DNA of 64,000 nt from Phytopythium helicoides (lineage: Eukaryota; Oomycota; Peronosporomycetes; Pythiales; Pythiaceae), in NCBI GenBank assembly GCA_024867545.1, contig JANFNE010000038.1, positions 310,001 through 374,000 of the forward strand. The letters are read 5' to 3'. The notes under the pieces were generated by a model that saw only the letters and a list, made by a program, of their open reading frames with translations, did not search any database and had not been told where the DNA came from. The position numbers were made by a program, and so were the translations under genes. Shown here one piece after another: positions 47,897-58,949 of this stretch (positions are counted from its first letter, which is position 1; each line of letters starts with the position of its first letter).

Positions 47897-50103
47897 ATCC
47901 GTTTGTGAGAGCTGGTTATGCGAGGATTTGCCGAAGGAGCTGCGGTTTCACGTGCCAGGGGCGGAACTGGGAAGATCAGGTTCGTGAGGAGCCGTGAGAG
48001 ATCGGATTTCTTCCAGCGACGAAGGTTATCGCCTGCAAGGAAGCTTCAGCAGCGCGCCGCGACTCGAAAGAAACTGCCCTTATAGAAAATATGAATGGGT
48101 TCATTCACTTCAACTTGCTATCAGGACATTGATTGGCTTATTTATGGTGAGTATTCTATCTTGATTGGCTATAATACATGGTGAACGGACATGATTGGCG
48201 TAAAATGGAAGTAGGAACCATGAAATGATCCACGGAAGGACCTCGTCGACTGCAAGCACCTGCCCGATCCTTGAGTGAATCGTGGAATGCATGAGGTTCC
48301 GCGCTCGATCCAATAGCTATCACGCTTGCCGACCCTCGTTCGATTCTTCACGAACAATCGAGGGGCGTTAGCTGGCGCGCAATGGTCAATTCGCTTGCCC
48401 GCTTGTGGAAGCCATGGCTTGACGGTATGTTGACGAGTTCGCCACAGCCGAAACTCGTGCAGGTCGTGGCATCTGGATCACCACCATCAACATGCACGGG
48501 AGACAAGCTAGGCTTGCCAACTGTCATGCGTTCGCTTGCCCCCAGGAATCCACTCCAAGGTGGGCACGCACACGTGCGCGACTGATTTCGACTCGCACGC
48601 CAAACTGGATCGCGCGACGTTCCGCCGAGACACGATCCAACGCGTTTTAGTCGGATCGTGCACTGGCTCGACTTCAACTTTGTTGCTTTCTTCAGCTCTG
48701 CGACAGCGTCGAGCGATCGCTTGCAATGCAAAGCTCGGCACGATAGGGGCATCATGGTATCAGATGCGACGCGTTGAAGTCGCCTTGCTGACATACTGGA
48801 CGCATGTGAGGGGCGCTCTCTTGTCATCGTCGCGTCGAAAGTGAAGTGGGCGGGCGAACGAGCAGCCGGCGAGGACTGGGCAGACGTTCGGATCGGCACG
48901 ATCGCATGAGTCCCCATCGTTCGTCCGCATGCAAGCCGCCGATCCAATGTGAGACGCCGTAGCAGCAGCAGCAAAGGAGCACAGCAAGTCTCGTGAGGAG
49001 CTATCAAGTGCAAAATGGCTGGCTCTGGTGCGACACTTTACGGTAAAAGTGAGGATTTAGCGTTGTGATGTCTGATTTGTGACACCTGCGGGCTGAAAGA
49101 ATTAGCCAGCTGCGCGTCGTCGCGTTGTGCTTGCCCGCGTTCGGTCGGGCAAAATATCCGATAGAATTGTACCTTCGGCCGCCAGGGCTGCATATCCAGC
49201 CTCTAGTCCAGCCAGCAGTGCAGCAGAGTCCGGAACAGGAGTCTTCATGGCGGCTATCGAGCCTAAGCGCCTTGTTCCAATGCGCCTCCCATTGAATTGA
49301 AGTGCTCCATTCTATTCGGCTGATTTTTTTTTTTTTTGCTGCGCTTTTCTTTTCAGAAAGCGATTTGCCTTCCGCCAAGTTGAAGTTGTCGTTCTTCGCT
49401 TTTTCATTGGTCCAAAATCCCATCTTCAACATGCCTCCATTGGTGCAAAGTCATCTTTCGCTCTTCTCATTGGCCCAAAACCTCGCAAAAAAGGCGAAAG
49501 GGTACGGCCAGAACCGGAAGAACCGGGTGGATAAGAAGCGCCCGAGGCAGGCATCCCAAGCCGCGCAGAAGCTTCCAGGGCGTATTGCGCAACTTGAAGG
49601 CCGACGTTGAAGCGCCCGCGCCGCCCAGAGCTCCGAGGTGCGGTGTTGCTGTCGCTTTTGTATCAGGCGGCCGCATGGGGAACATGGCGTTGACTGACGG
49701 TGAATGGTGGCGGGTTGTGGGGTCCTCGCGGCGCCAGGTGTCGAGCGCATACAGAGGGTAAGTCATTCTATCCCTCGCTTCTCTCGCGCTCCCCCTCCCC
49801 GCGTGCCCTTCCTGCCGGAAGGCGGGCAAATGGAGGAGGAGAGAGAGAGCGAGCGATAAAAAAACATGTAGCGCTGCTCTTTTTCTGCATGGAGGCGTTG
49901 AATGGCGCTGACGGTCTCTCTCTCTCTCTTTCTCTCCTGGCCGTGGGCAGACGCCGAGTCACTTGGAGCAGTTGAAGCGGCCCGCGCCACTGCGGAATCT
50001 CTAGGAGCCACCAACTTCAAACTCGCTTCTGCCTGCCTGCTTGCCTTCCCGCCTCGCGGTCGAGAGCCAAGCCGAGCGCCGGGAAAAATAGCCGACAAGA
50101 CGA
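47897..50103. other. Long intergenic region with simple repeats
   Basis: About 2.2 kb. A minus-strand frame of 221 codons (48348-49013) has no recognisable motif or convincing composition. 49324-49336 is a 13-T run. TCATTGGTCCAAAAT (49405) and TCATTGGCCCAAAAC (49468) form an imperfect direct repeat resembling initiator/CCAAT sequence. GA and CT microsatellites occur at 49838-49852 and 49916-49937, the latter in the leader of the SANT-like gene. Confidence 0.5.
48131..48199 (-). promoter_or_regulatory. Three evenly spaced CCAAT boxes upstream of the TKL kinase
   Basis: GATTGGC (GCCAATC on the transcribed strand) occurs at 48131, 48163 and 48193, spaced 32 and 30 bp, about three helical turns. 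The array lies 235-300 bp upstream of the kinase ATG on the minus strand and is the strongest regulatory-looking element in this spacer. Confidence 0.45.
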
Positions 50104-51068
50104 TGCTGTCGATGATGAACGCCAGTCCGCGCGCGAGCCGAGACGCCTCCGGGTCCAGTGGCGCGGCCTCGCCGGACTCGTACAACCCGGCCTTCTCGGG
50201 CAGCGACCAGGAGAACTACGCACATGACCAGCGACAGTCGCTGCCGATGCAGGGGTCGCTGGGAAAGCCGCGAGCGATCGCCGTGCGAGGAGATGGCGCC
50301 GGCGCTCCTCCGGCGTCAACCTCGGCGTCCGCGGGGAAGCAGAGCGCCGCCGCCGCGCGGAAGGAGAAGCGGTCGACCAAGTCCAAGTGCCCACCAGGCC
50401 TGCGGAGCGGAAAGTGGACCCCAGAGGAGGAGGCGTACACCAACACGATCATCCACTACTTCAAGCGCGGGCTCCTCGACATCGACGACGGCACGTCGCT
50501 GCGGTGGTTTCTCGCCAAGCGCCTCAACTGCGAGGCCATGCGCGTGACCAAGAAGCTCAAGGGCAACAGCTCGATCGGCAAGCAGATCTTCCGCGCGCTC
50601 GAGAACACACCCGAGAACCGCATGGCCATCCTGCACGCCAAGGACGAGCTCGCCGTGCTCGAGAGGCAGTTCCTCGATTCTCTCCTCGCAGCCGGCCAAG
50701 CCGGACAGACGAACGGAATGGGTCTCATGCGCGGTCGAGGCGGCCGACCTGGCTCAGGCGGTCGCCCTGCTACACTGCAAGACGACGCCAACCTGCTGCT
50801 GCACTTTTTCGTTGGAGCCCACGACAACGCTGACCCGGATGACAGCCAGCCCGCGAGAGCCACCAATCCGTCCAACATGAACCTCAATGTGCAGCTCAAG
50901 ATCGACAAGAAGCGGCCATTCACGAGCATTAGCAACACCGCCAGCAGCGAGAGCAGCAACAGCAGCAGCGCAAGTGCAGCGGCATCAAGCGAAAAGCGTG
51001 GTGCGTCTGCTTCGGCGTCTCCCTCGAAGCGGCGCTCAGGCGTGAAGATCGAGGATCTGATGGACTGA
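50104..51068 (+). CDS. SANT/Myb-like stramenopile nuclear protein
   Basis: Intact, 321 residues from ATG 50104 (MLSMMNASPRASR); the frame is open further upstream through the CT-rich leader, so the start is inferred. Residues about 98-160 carry RSGKWTPEEEAYTNTIIHYF, then DDGTSLRWFLAKRLNCEAMR and a KKLKGNSSIGKQIF segment. As I recall, this SANT-like block is repeated in many stramenopile (oomycete and diatom) proteins. Flanks are Ser/Ala-rich and basic (KSKCPPG, KRRSGVKIEDLMD), suggesting a nuclear protein. DNA binding is inferred from the Trp/helix pattern only. Confidence 0.7.
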
Positions 51069-51435
51069 GACGCATGGACGCGTCTCCTATTTAGACGACG
51101 AGCTCGAGTCGAAGCCGAAGAGCTGCGTGGGGAGAACTTGACGAGGACGCCGCCGCCTTACGCGCACTATGAACCACACTGTGCCATATCCAAGATGATT
51201 ATTACCCACCCGAACGCCTCGAGGTGTGTGTCTCCTACCAAGTCAACCTGCAATGCTCCCAGCGACGTGCTCGTTTAGGTCGAGTTTTGTGTGGACAAGC
51301 ATGTGCCACAACAGTAGTTCGATTCGTTCGCAACGTCGTGAAAAGCATGATCGCTTTGCCGTCTTCTTTACCTGTACACGCTACATCAATAGATCCACCC
51401 ACCAGTTATGTATTCCATCGCTGACAGACCCTCGT
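51069..51435. other. 3' flanks of convergent genes
   Basis: 367 bases between the SANT-like gene stop and the ATG6 stop, which converge. No gene or strong element seen. Confidence 0.5.
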
Positions 51436-53170
51436 TCATTTCATGTTGCGGAGCTGCCGCGGCGTCCCGACCGCATATCCTCTCGCTGACACCCAGGTGA
51501 GCACCCACTTCAAGTTGGTCAGTGCGTACTTGAGCGCCTTTGTCCACTCGGTGTGCTTGCTGCGAAGGAAGAGCACCGAGTACCCGCCGACCGAGTGCTT
51601 TGATACTTTGTACGGGAGGCGCATGGAGCGATCGCGAGCCTCGACGTACGAAATGAGCTGTCCGAGGCAAATCACCCATGCGCCGAGACCCAGGTTGAAG
51701 TGCGACTCTGCAAAGTTGTCGTGGTCGGAGCCGTGCAATCGGTACTCCATGCGAAGATCAGTTGTTCGAATCACCTTCGAGAAGCTTCCCAGTGGCACGA
51801 TCTTGAAGCTGAAATCAAAGTCAGTCAGCCACAAGACAAAGTGGTACATGGCAAGTCAACAACAACTTCAAACGCACTCGGAGAATTCGAAGCCAAGGAT
51901 GCCTGCTAGCGTCTGAAGCAGCAGAGCACACTCTCCCAACGCAGCATTAATCTCGTTCCACTCGATCGACGGTGGCACAGTTTGGCCGAGGCGGAATTGA
52001 TTGATAGTCCCAAATGCGCCGTTGTGTCCAATAGTGAACATGTCGTTCAGGATATTCAGATACTTGGCGCTCGCGACCTTGGTTTCGGCGGTGTCGATGG
52101 TAGCGATGGCCATATCGCGGATCTCTTGGAACGCTGCCTGCTCAAGCTGGAGCTCGTTGAGCTCCGACCATAGCTCGAGCTCGTCTTGTTGGAGAGCGGT
52201 TTCATCCAGTTCGAGCTCTTCCAGCTGCTGGGATATGTCTTGGCGCTCTTTCTCCATCATGGACAGATTCTCCTCGAGCTCTTTTAGCTCCTGGTCGTAC
52301 TGTGGGAATGATAAAAAGAGGATTGTCAGGGAGGTCGATCGAGCGCATCAAAGCGGAGCAACTAGAGGCTTACAAAGCGGACTTTGTCGAGAATCTGATC
52401 GACGCCTTGCTCGCTACGAGTGCCGGATCCGACATTGTGCAAGTGCCCTGCAAAGGTTCGCTTCTCGTGTCTTGCCAGCTCTGCCTGGCTGGAAAACAAG
52501 TGCTGATTAGGTGGAGAGCAGTTTAGGGATTGCTATCGCACCGCCTTACTTGTCAACGAGCGTCAACATGCTATCCACACACTCTGTGCAAACTGGTGTC
52601 GTTATTGGCGCTCCGGCGCTGTTTCCCACGTTCAATTAGTCCACGCTACCACAGCATCAGGTCCGGAAGCCAAAGAAGTTGCTCGCACCAATGCGCATGT
52701 TGCGCCGTCACGAGCTGCACTTGTCTGTTGAGGTTCGCGAGGGTCGTCTCGCTGTCTTCAAGACTACTCGGCACCCCTGGCTGAATGGGGCTGCGTCGCG
52801 CTCGACTGCTCGTCTTCCTCCTTTGCTGCTGCTGGCGGAGCTGCTGCTCCTGCTGCTGCTGGCGCAGCGACAGGTTGTGCCGCACGCTCGCGTACAGATC
52901 CTCGCCAATCTCGCTGAACGCCGCCGACTGGTCCTCGGCCGCAAACCCCGACGAGCTCGCGAGCTTCTGCATGAGCAGCATGCTGCTCGAGGCGCTCGCG
53001 GTCGGCAGCAGCACGTACGACTCGCCCAGCGCCGGCCCTGGCCGCGCCACCCCACGCGCTCGTTAGCCCCAACAGCTCGTCAACATCACGCAGAAGCAGC
53101 GGGCGACCGCACCAGGCGCCTGGCCCGCGTCCAGGTCGAGCAAGCGCCGGCAGTGGCGGCAGTGCGGCAT
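51436..53170 (-). CDS. ATG6: Beclin-1/ATG6 autophagy protein, frame breaks in exon 1
   Basis: A subunit of the class III PI3-kinase complex that makes PI3P for autophagosome formation. Five exons are inferred: 53170-52650, 52592-52550, 52488-52374, 52299-51878 and 51808-51436. The N-terminus is MPHCRHCRRLLDL, then GPALGESYVLLP and a Gln-rich stretch. Exon 2 gives CTECVDSMLTLVD, and the coiled coil runs through YDQELKELEENLSMMEKERQ. The evolutionarily conserved domain has FTIGHNGAFGTINQFRLGQ, VEWNEINAALGECALLLQTL-like sequence, FSDFKIVPLGSFSKV (created by splicing) and LKWVLTWVS. Frames shift near 53087 (-1) and 53055 (+1), and the exon 1/2 phase differs by one base. With these counted, the length is 490 residues. 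Exon 1 detail is the least certain part. Confidence 0.85.
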
Positions 53171-53401
53171 CTCGCCGCCTTTCTCCTTCAACACCTGAGG
53201 AAACCTGCCAGGTTTTCCCTGTTGCTTATGTATCTGCCAACACACGAGTATATAAAGTGACCCAGATACTCCTACTTTGTCATGAGGATGGCAGTGACAT
53301 GCCGGCGGCAGTTGCCCTTCCATCGTTCCGCCCCCTCCAAGCCAAACCAGGTCGACCAGCAAGCTGCTTCAGCTCACTTGCGCTCGACGCTCCCCCCGCC
53401 G

Positions 53402-54725
53402 ATGATCTACTACAGCAACCGCAACCTGTGGCGCGTGCTGGCGCACACGACCGGCTCGTCGTTCCTGGAGCCGGCGACGCTGTGGCGCAGCGCGCTGGTG
53501 GCGGGCATCGCGGCGGCGCTGGCGCTGGCGCAGCACGTGCTGCCGGGCTTTTTGCCGGCCGAGACGCTGCCCATGCGCGAGGACGCGCTGTCGGTGGCCA
53601 CGGCGTTCCTGGCTGTGCTGCTGGGCCTGCGGCTGTTCGACGCGGCGCAGCAGTGGCGGCGCGGCGTGGAGGATGTGGGCGCTATCGGCGACGCCGCGCG
53701 GACGCTCACGTCCTCGGCCTGCGCGTTCGTGCACTTCTCGCGCAAGGAGGACCGCGCGCAGGTCAAGATCAAGTGCCAGTTCATCCGCGACGTCAAGCGA
53801 TACATCCTCATCTACATCTCGCTCGTGTTCCACGACTGCCACGGCAACGACTCGCCCATGGAGCTGCGCCAGCTGCTGACCGAGAAGGAGGCCAAGGAAT
53901 TCGGATCCACCGACGTGCTGTCGCTCGGAGAGCACACGTGGAACCGCGAGAAGAGCGTCGTCGGGTCCCCCAACAAGCTCCGCGCTGCCATTGTCGAGCT
54001 GTGGCTGCGCCGAACGATCCACCGCGCGCAGCGAAAGAACTTTCTCACGGTTCACCAAGCCATGGAGCTCAACACCATCGTCACGCAGCTCTCCACCATG
54101 TACACGCGCGTCTTCAAGCTTGCCAATGTTCCCATCCCTTTCAACGTTGCCCAGTACCTGGACGCGTGCCTCGTTGGGTATCTGTCACTGCTCGCTGCCA
54201 CGCTCGCGACCCGTGAGGGATGGTTCGCCGTAGTCTACGTGTTCTTTGCGGGTATGATGCTCTTCGCGCTGGACAACGCCGCCATGTCGATCGAGTGTCC
54301 ATTCGGCATCGACTCGAACGACGTCGACCTCGAATCGCGCATCTTGTGCATCCAGGACGAGCTCAAGGTGATCCTCCAGGCGCACTTCCATTCGGTTGGC
54401 CACGTCGAGTCGTTCGCCGCCGAGACAGCGCGCATGGCTTCACTCTCTTCGCTGCTGTCGGTGAACGTTGAAGGCCGCCACGAAATCCCGCGACCGTCGA
54501 GAGTCCATGTCGTCGTCCTACTCGTCAGCAGAGCGACTTCCGCAGTACTCTGCGCCGTCAAGCAGGTCTGCCGTGGAGCGTGCTGTACTGTTGACTGTTG
54601 GAGATGGCAACGCATCAGCCGTCTCGGCGCCGTACGGATCTATCGAGGAGGCTGCAGATGAGATGGCGAGCCCTGCCGTCGAAACCAATCGGAAAACGAA
54701 GGCCAGGTCTTTCGTCTCGGTGTGA
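53402..54725 (+). CDS. Bestrophin-family (UPF0187) anion channel, one frame break
   Basis: About 440 residues from MIYYSNRNLWRVL; an in-frame ATG at 53282 would add 40 residues. Hydrophobic helices at about 26-50, 65-80, 275-290 and 295-312 frame the bestrophin pattern: LGLRLFDAAQQWRRGVEDVGAIG, FIRDVKRYILIYI, RRTIHRAQRKNFL, VPIPFNVAQYLDACL and ECPFGIDSNDVDLES, an acidic segment like the Ca-clasp region. Bestrophins conduct Cl-/HCO3-; the membrane is not predictable here. The frame is broken +1 near 54470-54477 (SVNVE then AATKSRDRRES), after which a Ser-rich cytosolic tail runs to 54725. The gene diverges from ATG6 across a 230-bp gap. Confidence 0.8.
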
Positions 54726-54976
54726 GTGATGAGTTATGCATGAGCAGAGGAAAGTGATGCAGCGTCGGCTACCGAATCTAAGGCAGCCAGAGATCGGGAA
54801 ATACAATAGCATCAGGTTGTGAGATGGCGAGTGTACTTGACGGCTACCGGTGGCCGCACAATCGGGGCAAAAACTGCGATTTGCATCGCACATTTCTTCT
54901 CGCTCACTGACGCGCTTATAAACATACTAGAACATCTTACCTGCTGCCACCCAGGCAGCATTACGAGGCACACGAC

Positions 54977-56955
54977 TTAGTGCGTGTTAATGGTCCAGCC
55001 CGAGCTCGAAGTGCTTCGCGGGTCATTGCTACCGCCGCTGAGCCCCCGCTCGCGGAGGTGGCCATCATCCACATCCTCTTCAAGGATCGGCATGCCGCGA
55101 GCCAGATCAAAAGTGCCGCGGTGGTCGCCCGTGTCGGAAGATAGCTCGCTCAGGTCACTCAGCTGGCCGGAACTTTCCACGCTGGTGCCCGTGATCCCGC
55201 CAAGAATCTCGTGTGTCGGTCGCATGTCGTACTCCCACTCGGTTTCGTCGTCAAAGCCCGACTGGAACGAGTACTTGACCATATCCGACGGCCGAGCGAT
55301 GGACTCCGCATCGCTCTCGCTCGCAAGATCCGCAAAGCTTGCACGGTCGTACGGGTTGAGCGAGAAGGACTCGTCACCGCGGTGCTGTTGGTGGTGCTGC
55401 TGAGCCGAGGAATGTCCATACTGGTCCGAATGTTGACCGTACGGGTCTGAGTGCTGGCCATAGTGCTGCGCTGGCTGCGAGTAGTAGTTGTGATGCTGGT
55501 TCGCATCCACCGAGTAGTCGCTGAGCACGATCGAGTTCGGGTCGCTGCTCGTGTAGCCCGCGCCACTGAGCTGCGCCGTGCCACGCAGCTGCGACGGCGT
55601 CTTGTGCGTAAGGAAGTTTGACGAAGCAACCGTGTACGCACTGCCACGGCCCTCTCGGCCAGTCGCGAGAATGGCAGTCGGCTCACGGAACGGGATGTTC
55701 TTGGTGTTGACATTGTTCCGACGCTTGCGCAGGAAGCAGAAGAGGAGACCCAGCAGAAGAATCGCGCAGCCAATACCAATACCAACGTACAGGAAAACGC
55801 TGCTCGTTGAGCTGCCGCTCGGCACCGACACCGTCACCGACGAGTAGACAGCCATGTCGAGACGCTCGCCGTCAACGGTGACCATGGCAACACGTCCGAT
55901 CATCGTGTACGTGCCCGAATCGGTGAACGTGTAGTTGCTCGAGTACGTGATCGCGTCGGCCGTGAGGTTCCTGTCATCGTACTCGGCGATCTCGAACGTA
56001 GTCGAGCCACCACCAGTGTACGTCGAGCAATTGGCATTGTTCGCGTTGGTCTGGCAGCCGCTGAAGACCGAGACGGGCACAACCGACCAAACACCCGTTT
56101 GTGTCTGGGTCCTCGGTAGCCGCTGTCGTCGACACCTCACCGATCAAGGTCGAGTCATCCGTGGTCGCCCCCGTCATATCCAGCTTCCAGGCAATGTCGA
56201 TCGTGTCGCCGACCTCGAGGTCGGTGGACGAGAGACCCACAGACATGGTGCCGGGGCAGTTGTCACCGGTGCGAACCGTCAGCGAGCCCGACACACTCTC
56301 GTCAAACGGAGAGGCATCTTTCGCGACCCAGCAGTAGGTAGTCGTGCCATCCGCAACGATGCTCGTTGGTGCCGTGCCGGCGACATCACCGATCTGCACG
56401 GGGAAGAAGGTGACGAAGTCTGCGCGCGAGTTACCGGCGATGTTGACGACGAGGTGCACGAAGCCCGTGTACTTGCCGTCCTTGGGCAGGATGAGCTCCT
56501 GTGAGCCAAAGACGGCCTCACTGTCCTCAAAGTCGTTGGGGTTGTTGCTCGACGAGTAGTAATTGGAGCTGTCGGACGACGACGTGAAGATATCGCACGT
56601 ACGCCAATCGCAAATGACCACATTGGCCACGGGGATGTCGTAGGTCGTGCTACTGGCACTACCCGAGCTGCTGTTGGTGGCGTCGAGGTAGGATGGCACC
56701 ACCGCCTGCACGATGGGGTCGGGGAAGACGAAGTTGGCGTCCATGGAGCTCGTGTCGAGCGTGGCCGTGTACTTGATGGGGATGATCTCATTGCGCGTGA
56801 GTTCGTCTGCGATGTCGACGCTGATGGTGATCGGGCACTTGGTCCCCGTGGCCGACACGAGCACGTCGTCCTCGGTCGGGATCTCCTGCGAGTACTTGTC
56901 ACCGACGTAGTAGCAGTACGTGGTCGTGCCGTCCATCTTGTACGTGGTCGACGTC
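54977..56955 (-). CDS. Type I membrane surface protein, 5' end unresolved, one frame break
   Basis: The ectodomain consists of Ser/Thr-rich beta-type repeats, each with paired cysteines (TTTYCYYVG, TKCPITISVDIAD, TTTYCWVAKDA, DNCPGTMSVGL) and N-glycosylation sites. A single TM helix (SSVFLYVGIGIGCAILLLGLLF) is followed by RKRR and a ~210-residue cytosolic tail with a QH(S/Y)-rich tract and acidic C-terminus ending INTH. A +1 break near 56092-56098 separates ATEDPDTN from GVWSVVPV. The first clear exon begins at 56955 after a CTTTCTGCAG acceptor. The signal-peptide exon is not found; one AT|G split-start splice is possible but gives no signal sequence. It is related to the gene at 58950-61237. 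Function unknown; a wall or adhesion sensor is a guess. Confidence 0.65.
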
Positions 56956-58949
56956 CTGCAGAAAGTACGCAGCGGGTCATCTTAGTCGCGAAGCGCCACA
57001 TCACGCGACGCTCAAGCACGCGCGAGCACCTACATGGCGCTCCGGTGGTGGTGGCGAGCCCCACGCTCGCTCGCTCGTCGCCTTGCGGTCGGTCGGTTGA
57101 GCACTAGCGCTGGCAGGCGAGGGAGCGCCGAAGTGCGCAGCGCGCTGAGAGGGTCGGAGCGTTACTGTAGTGCTGCGTGGGGCTGCCCATACTGAGCGCC
57201 ATACAAATCGATCGCCTTTCTACCGACCGAGCGCCAGTTCCGTCGAGTCGTGACAGCGCAAGCACAGTCCACGAGGTAAGTTACCAACGCTGGAAATAAT
57301 CCAGGGCATGTCGGCTTCAGTTGAGTAGAGCTCTGGAATAATAACATACATTTCACTTGGATTCAATATCTTAGTAAAAGTATTGTCGACCGCCAGCTGG
57401 ACGTTCTGGATAAATGTCCAGAACGGTTTGGACCACTCGCCTTCCCATCCCCCTTCAACAAGGTGAGCTCACATCATCATCCCATTGTGCATGCTTGTGT
57501 CGGCGAGCGCTTCCCTTGCCTGCACTCGACTGTCAGAGCTTTGCCAGGTTGATTTCGTTGTGGCATGTGGCGTTGGTGCGCGACGTGGAAGAAGCTAGGG
57601 GAAAGAAGGCCATGCATTTCAGTTGAAGCAAGCAATGGCCGCTGACCCAACGCGGGGGTTAGCGGGAGCTGCTTCGCTGTAGAGGCTCCTCCTGCTGAGC
57701 CCGTAGAGTGTGTGGATGGTGTTCAACAGTTCTAATGCGAGTGGTGATGCACTGGACACCCTGGCGTGGGTAAGTGGCGCCAGCTGGCGAAGTGGCGCAC
57801 CGCTGCCATTTCAAACTTAAACCGCAGTCGTGCCAATCCAGGAGCTTTCGCTGCAGGAGTTCGACGTGCTTGCTCACTGCGAGCGACAATGATTGAGAAA
57901 GTGGCATCTACCATCGATTGGAGCGTGCTTACGCAGTTGAACTGCTCGAGCGAGCTCTGTTGAAGGCGTGCGCGAGCAATCCGCTGAGACGTGAGCGCGT
58001 TGACTGCTGACCAATCAACCCGCCAATGGTCAGGCGATCCTCCTCGATGTACACATTTCCATGGGCAGCGCAAATGGCACTCGCCAAGTCGACGGGCTCA
58101 GTGAGATCCCTCCACATTGAGAAAGCGCATCATAAGACTGCGAGATAGGCGACCACATGCGGCTGAAGAAGGAGAGGACCAGGATGGGTCGGCATGGTGT
58201 GGCGTTGCGGGCCAATGTCGGGAATCCACCGCTTTGCCCTCCATAAACCAGTCGATATGGACGAGTCCCAAGCGCTCTCGGCTAAGTAAATGTGGCTGTC
58301 GGTAGAGAGTGGTGACGCCGAATGATATGCCCTCTCGAGCCATTCGAATCCGGACCCAGTATGGATGTGGGTGCCCCTTCCACTCTGTCCTTGCGGTGGG
58401 AAAGTCCTCGCTTCATATCAGCCCGTGCGGGTTTCAGCAGTCATTCCGCCTCGGTGATGGAGAGAAACCGCTATGGCGAAATTCGATGCGCACATGTCAA
58501 CTTGGCGCTTGTCCAGCCGATCGAGCACTTGATCTTCGTATAGGCTCGGCATGAACTTGATCGGGAGAAGCCGCCGCCTTTGTGTGATGATCCGGTTCTT
58601 TTTCTCGCCCTTGCCAAGCTCGTGGGCGGGTGCAACAGACGTCTCATTTGACTTGCTTCTTGTATGCCTCGAGCCACTTGAAAACCGGCTGGCGAATTTT
58701 TAGGTGCCACAGTAGGATCCATTGCGCGCTTCCCGCAGGTTTCCCACCCTGACTTTACTGACCTCACCCACTGACTCCTTGTAGCAATGTAAACTGACAA
58801 ACCCCTCGGTTTACCGACCGATTGCTAGTGTCCGCGCCATTGGCATCCCGTCTTCAACCGGAACTGCTCGCCATTCTCCCGCCAGCACTTTCCCCTCCGC
58901 TCTGCTGCAGGCGACGGCGGCCCAGTCCCCTGCAGGCCGCCCCGCCCCC
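56956..58949. other. Intergenic region between divergent surface-protein genes
   Basis: 2.0 kb. The left end should hold the unresolved 5' exon(s) of the minus-strand surface protein. The frames seen (up to about 110 codons) carry no recognisable motifs. No repeats stand out. Confidence 0.45.

Noticed and set aside
48348..49013. 221-codon minus-strand open frame
   Set aside because: Composition is that of random GC-rich sequence, no motif or signal is visible, and splice or promoter support is lacking.
51436..52260. Two separate small genes at 51436-51849 and 51868-52260
   Set aside because: A 69-nt intron joins them as the conserved domain of Beclin/ATG6 (FEFS-DFKIVPLGS).
56937..57064. Start codon of the minus-strand surface protein split by an intron (AT|G)
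   Set aside because: The splice is formally possible, but the product lacks a signal peptide expected for a type I membrane protein, so the 5' end is left open.
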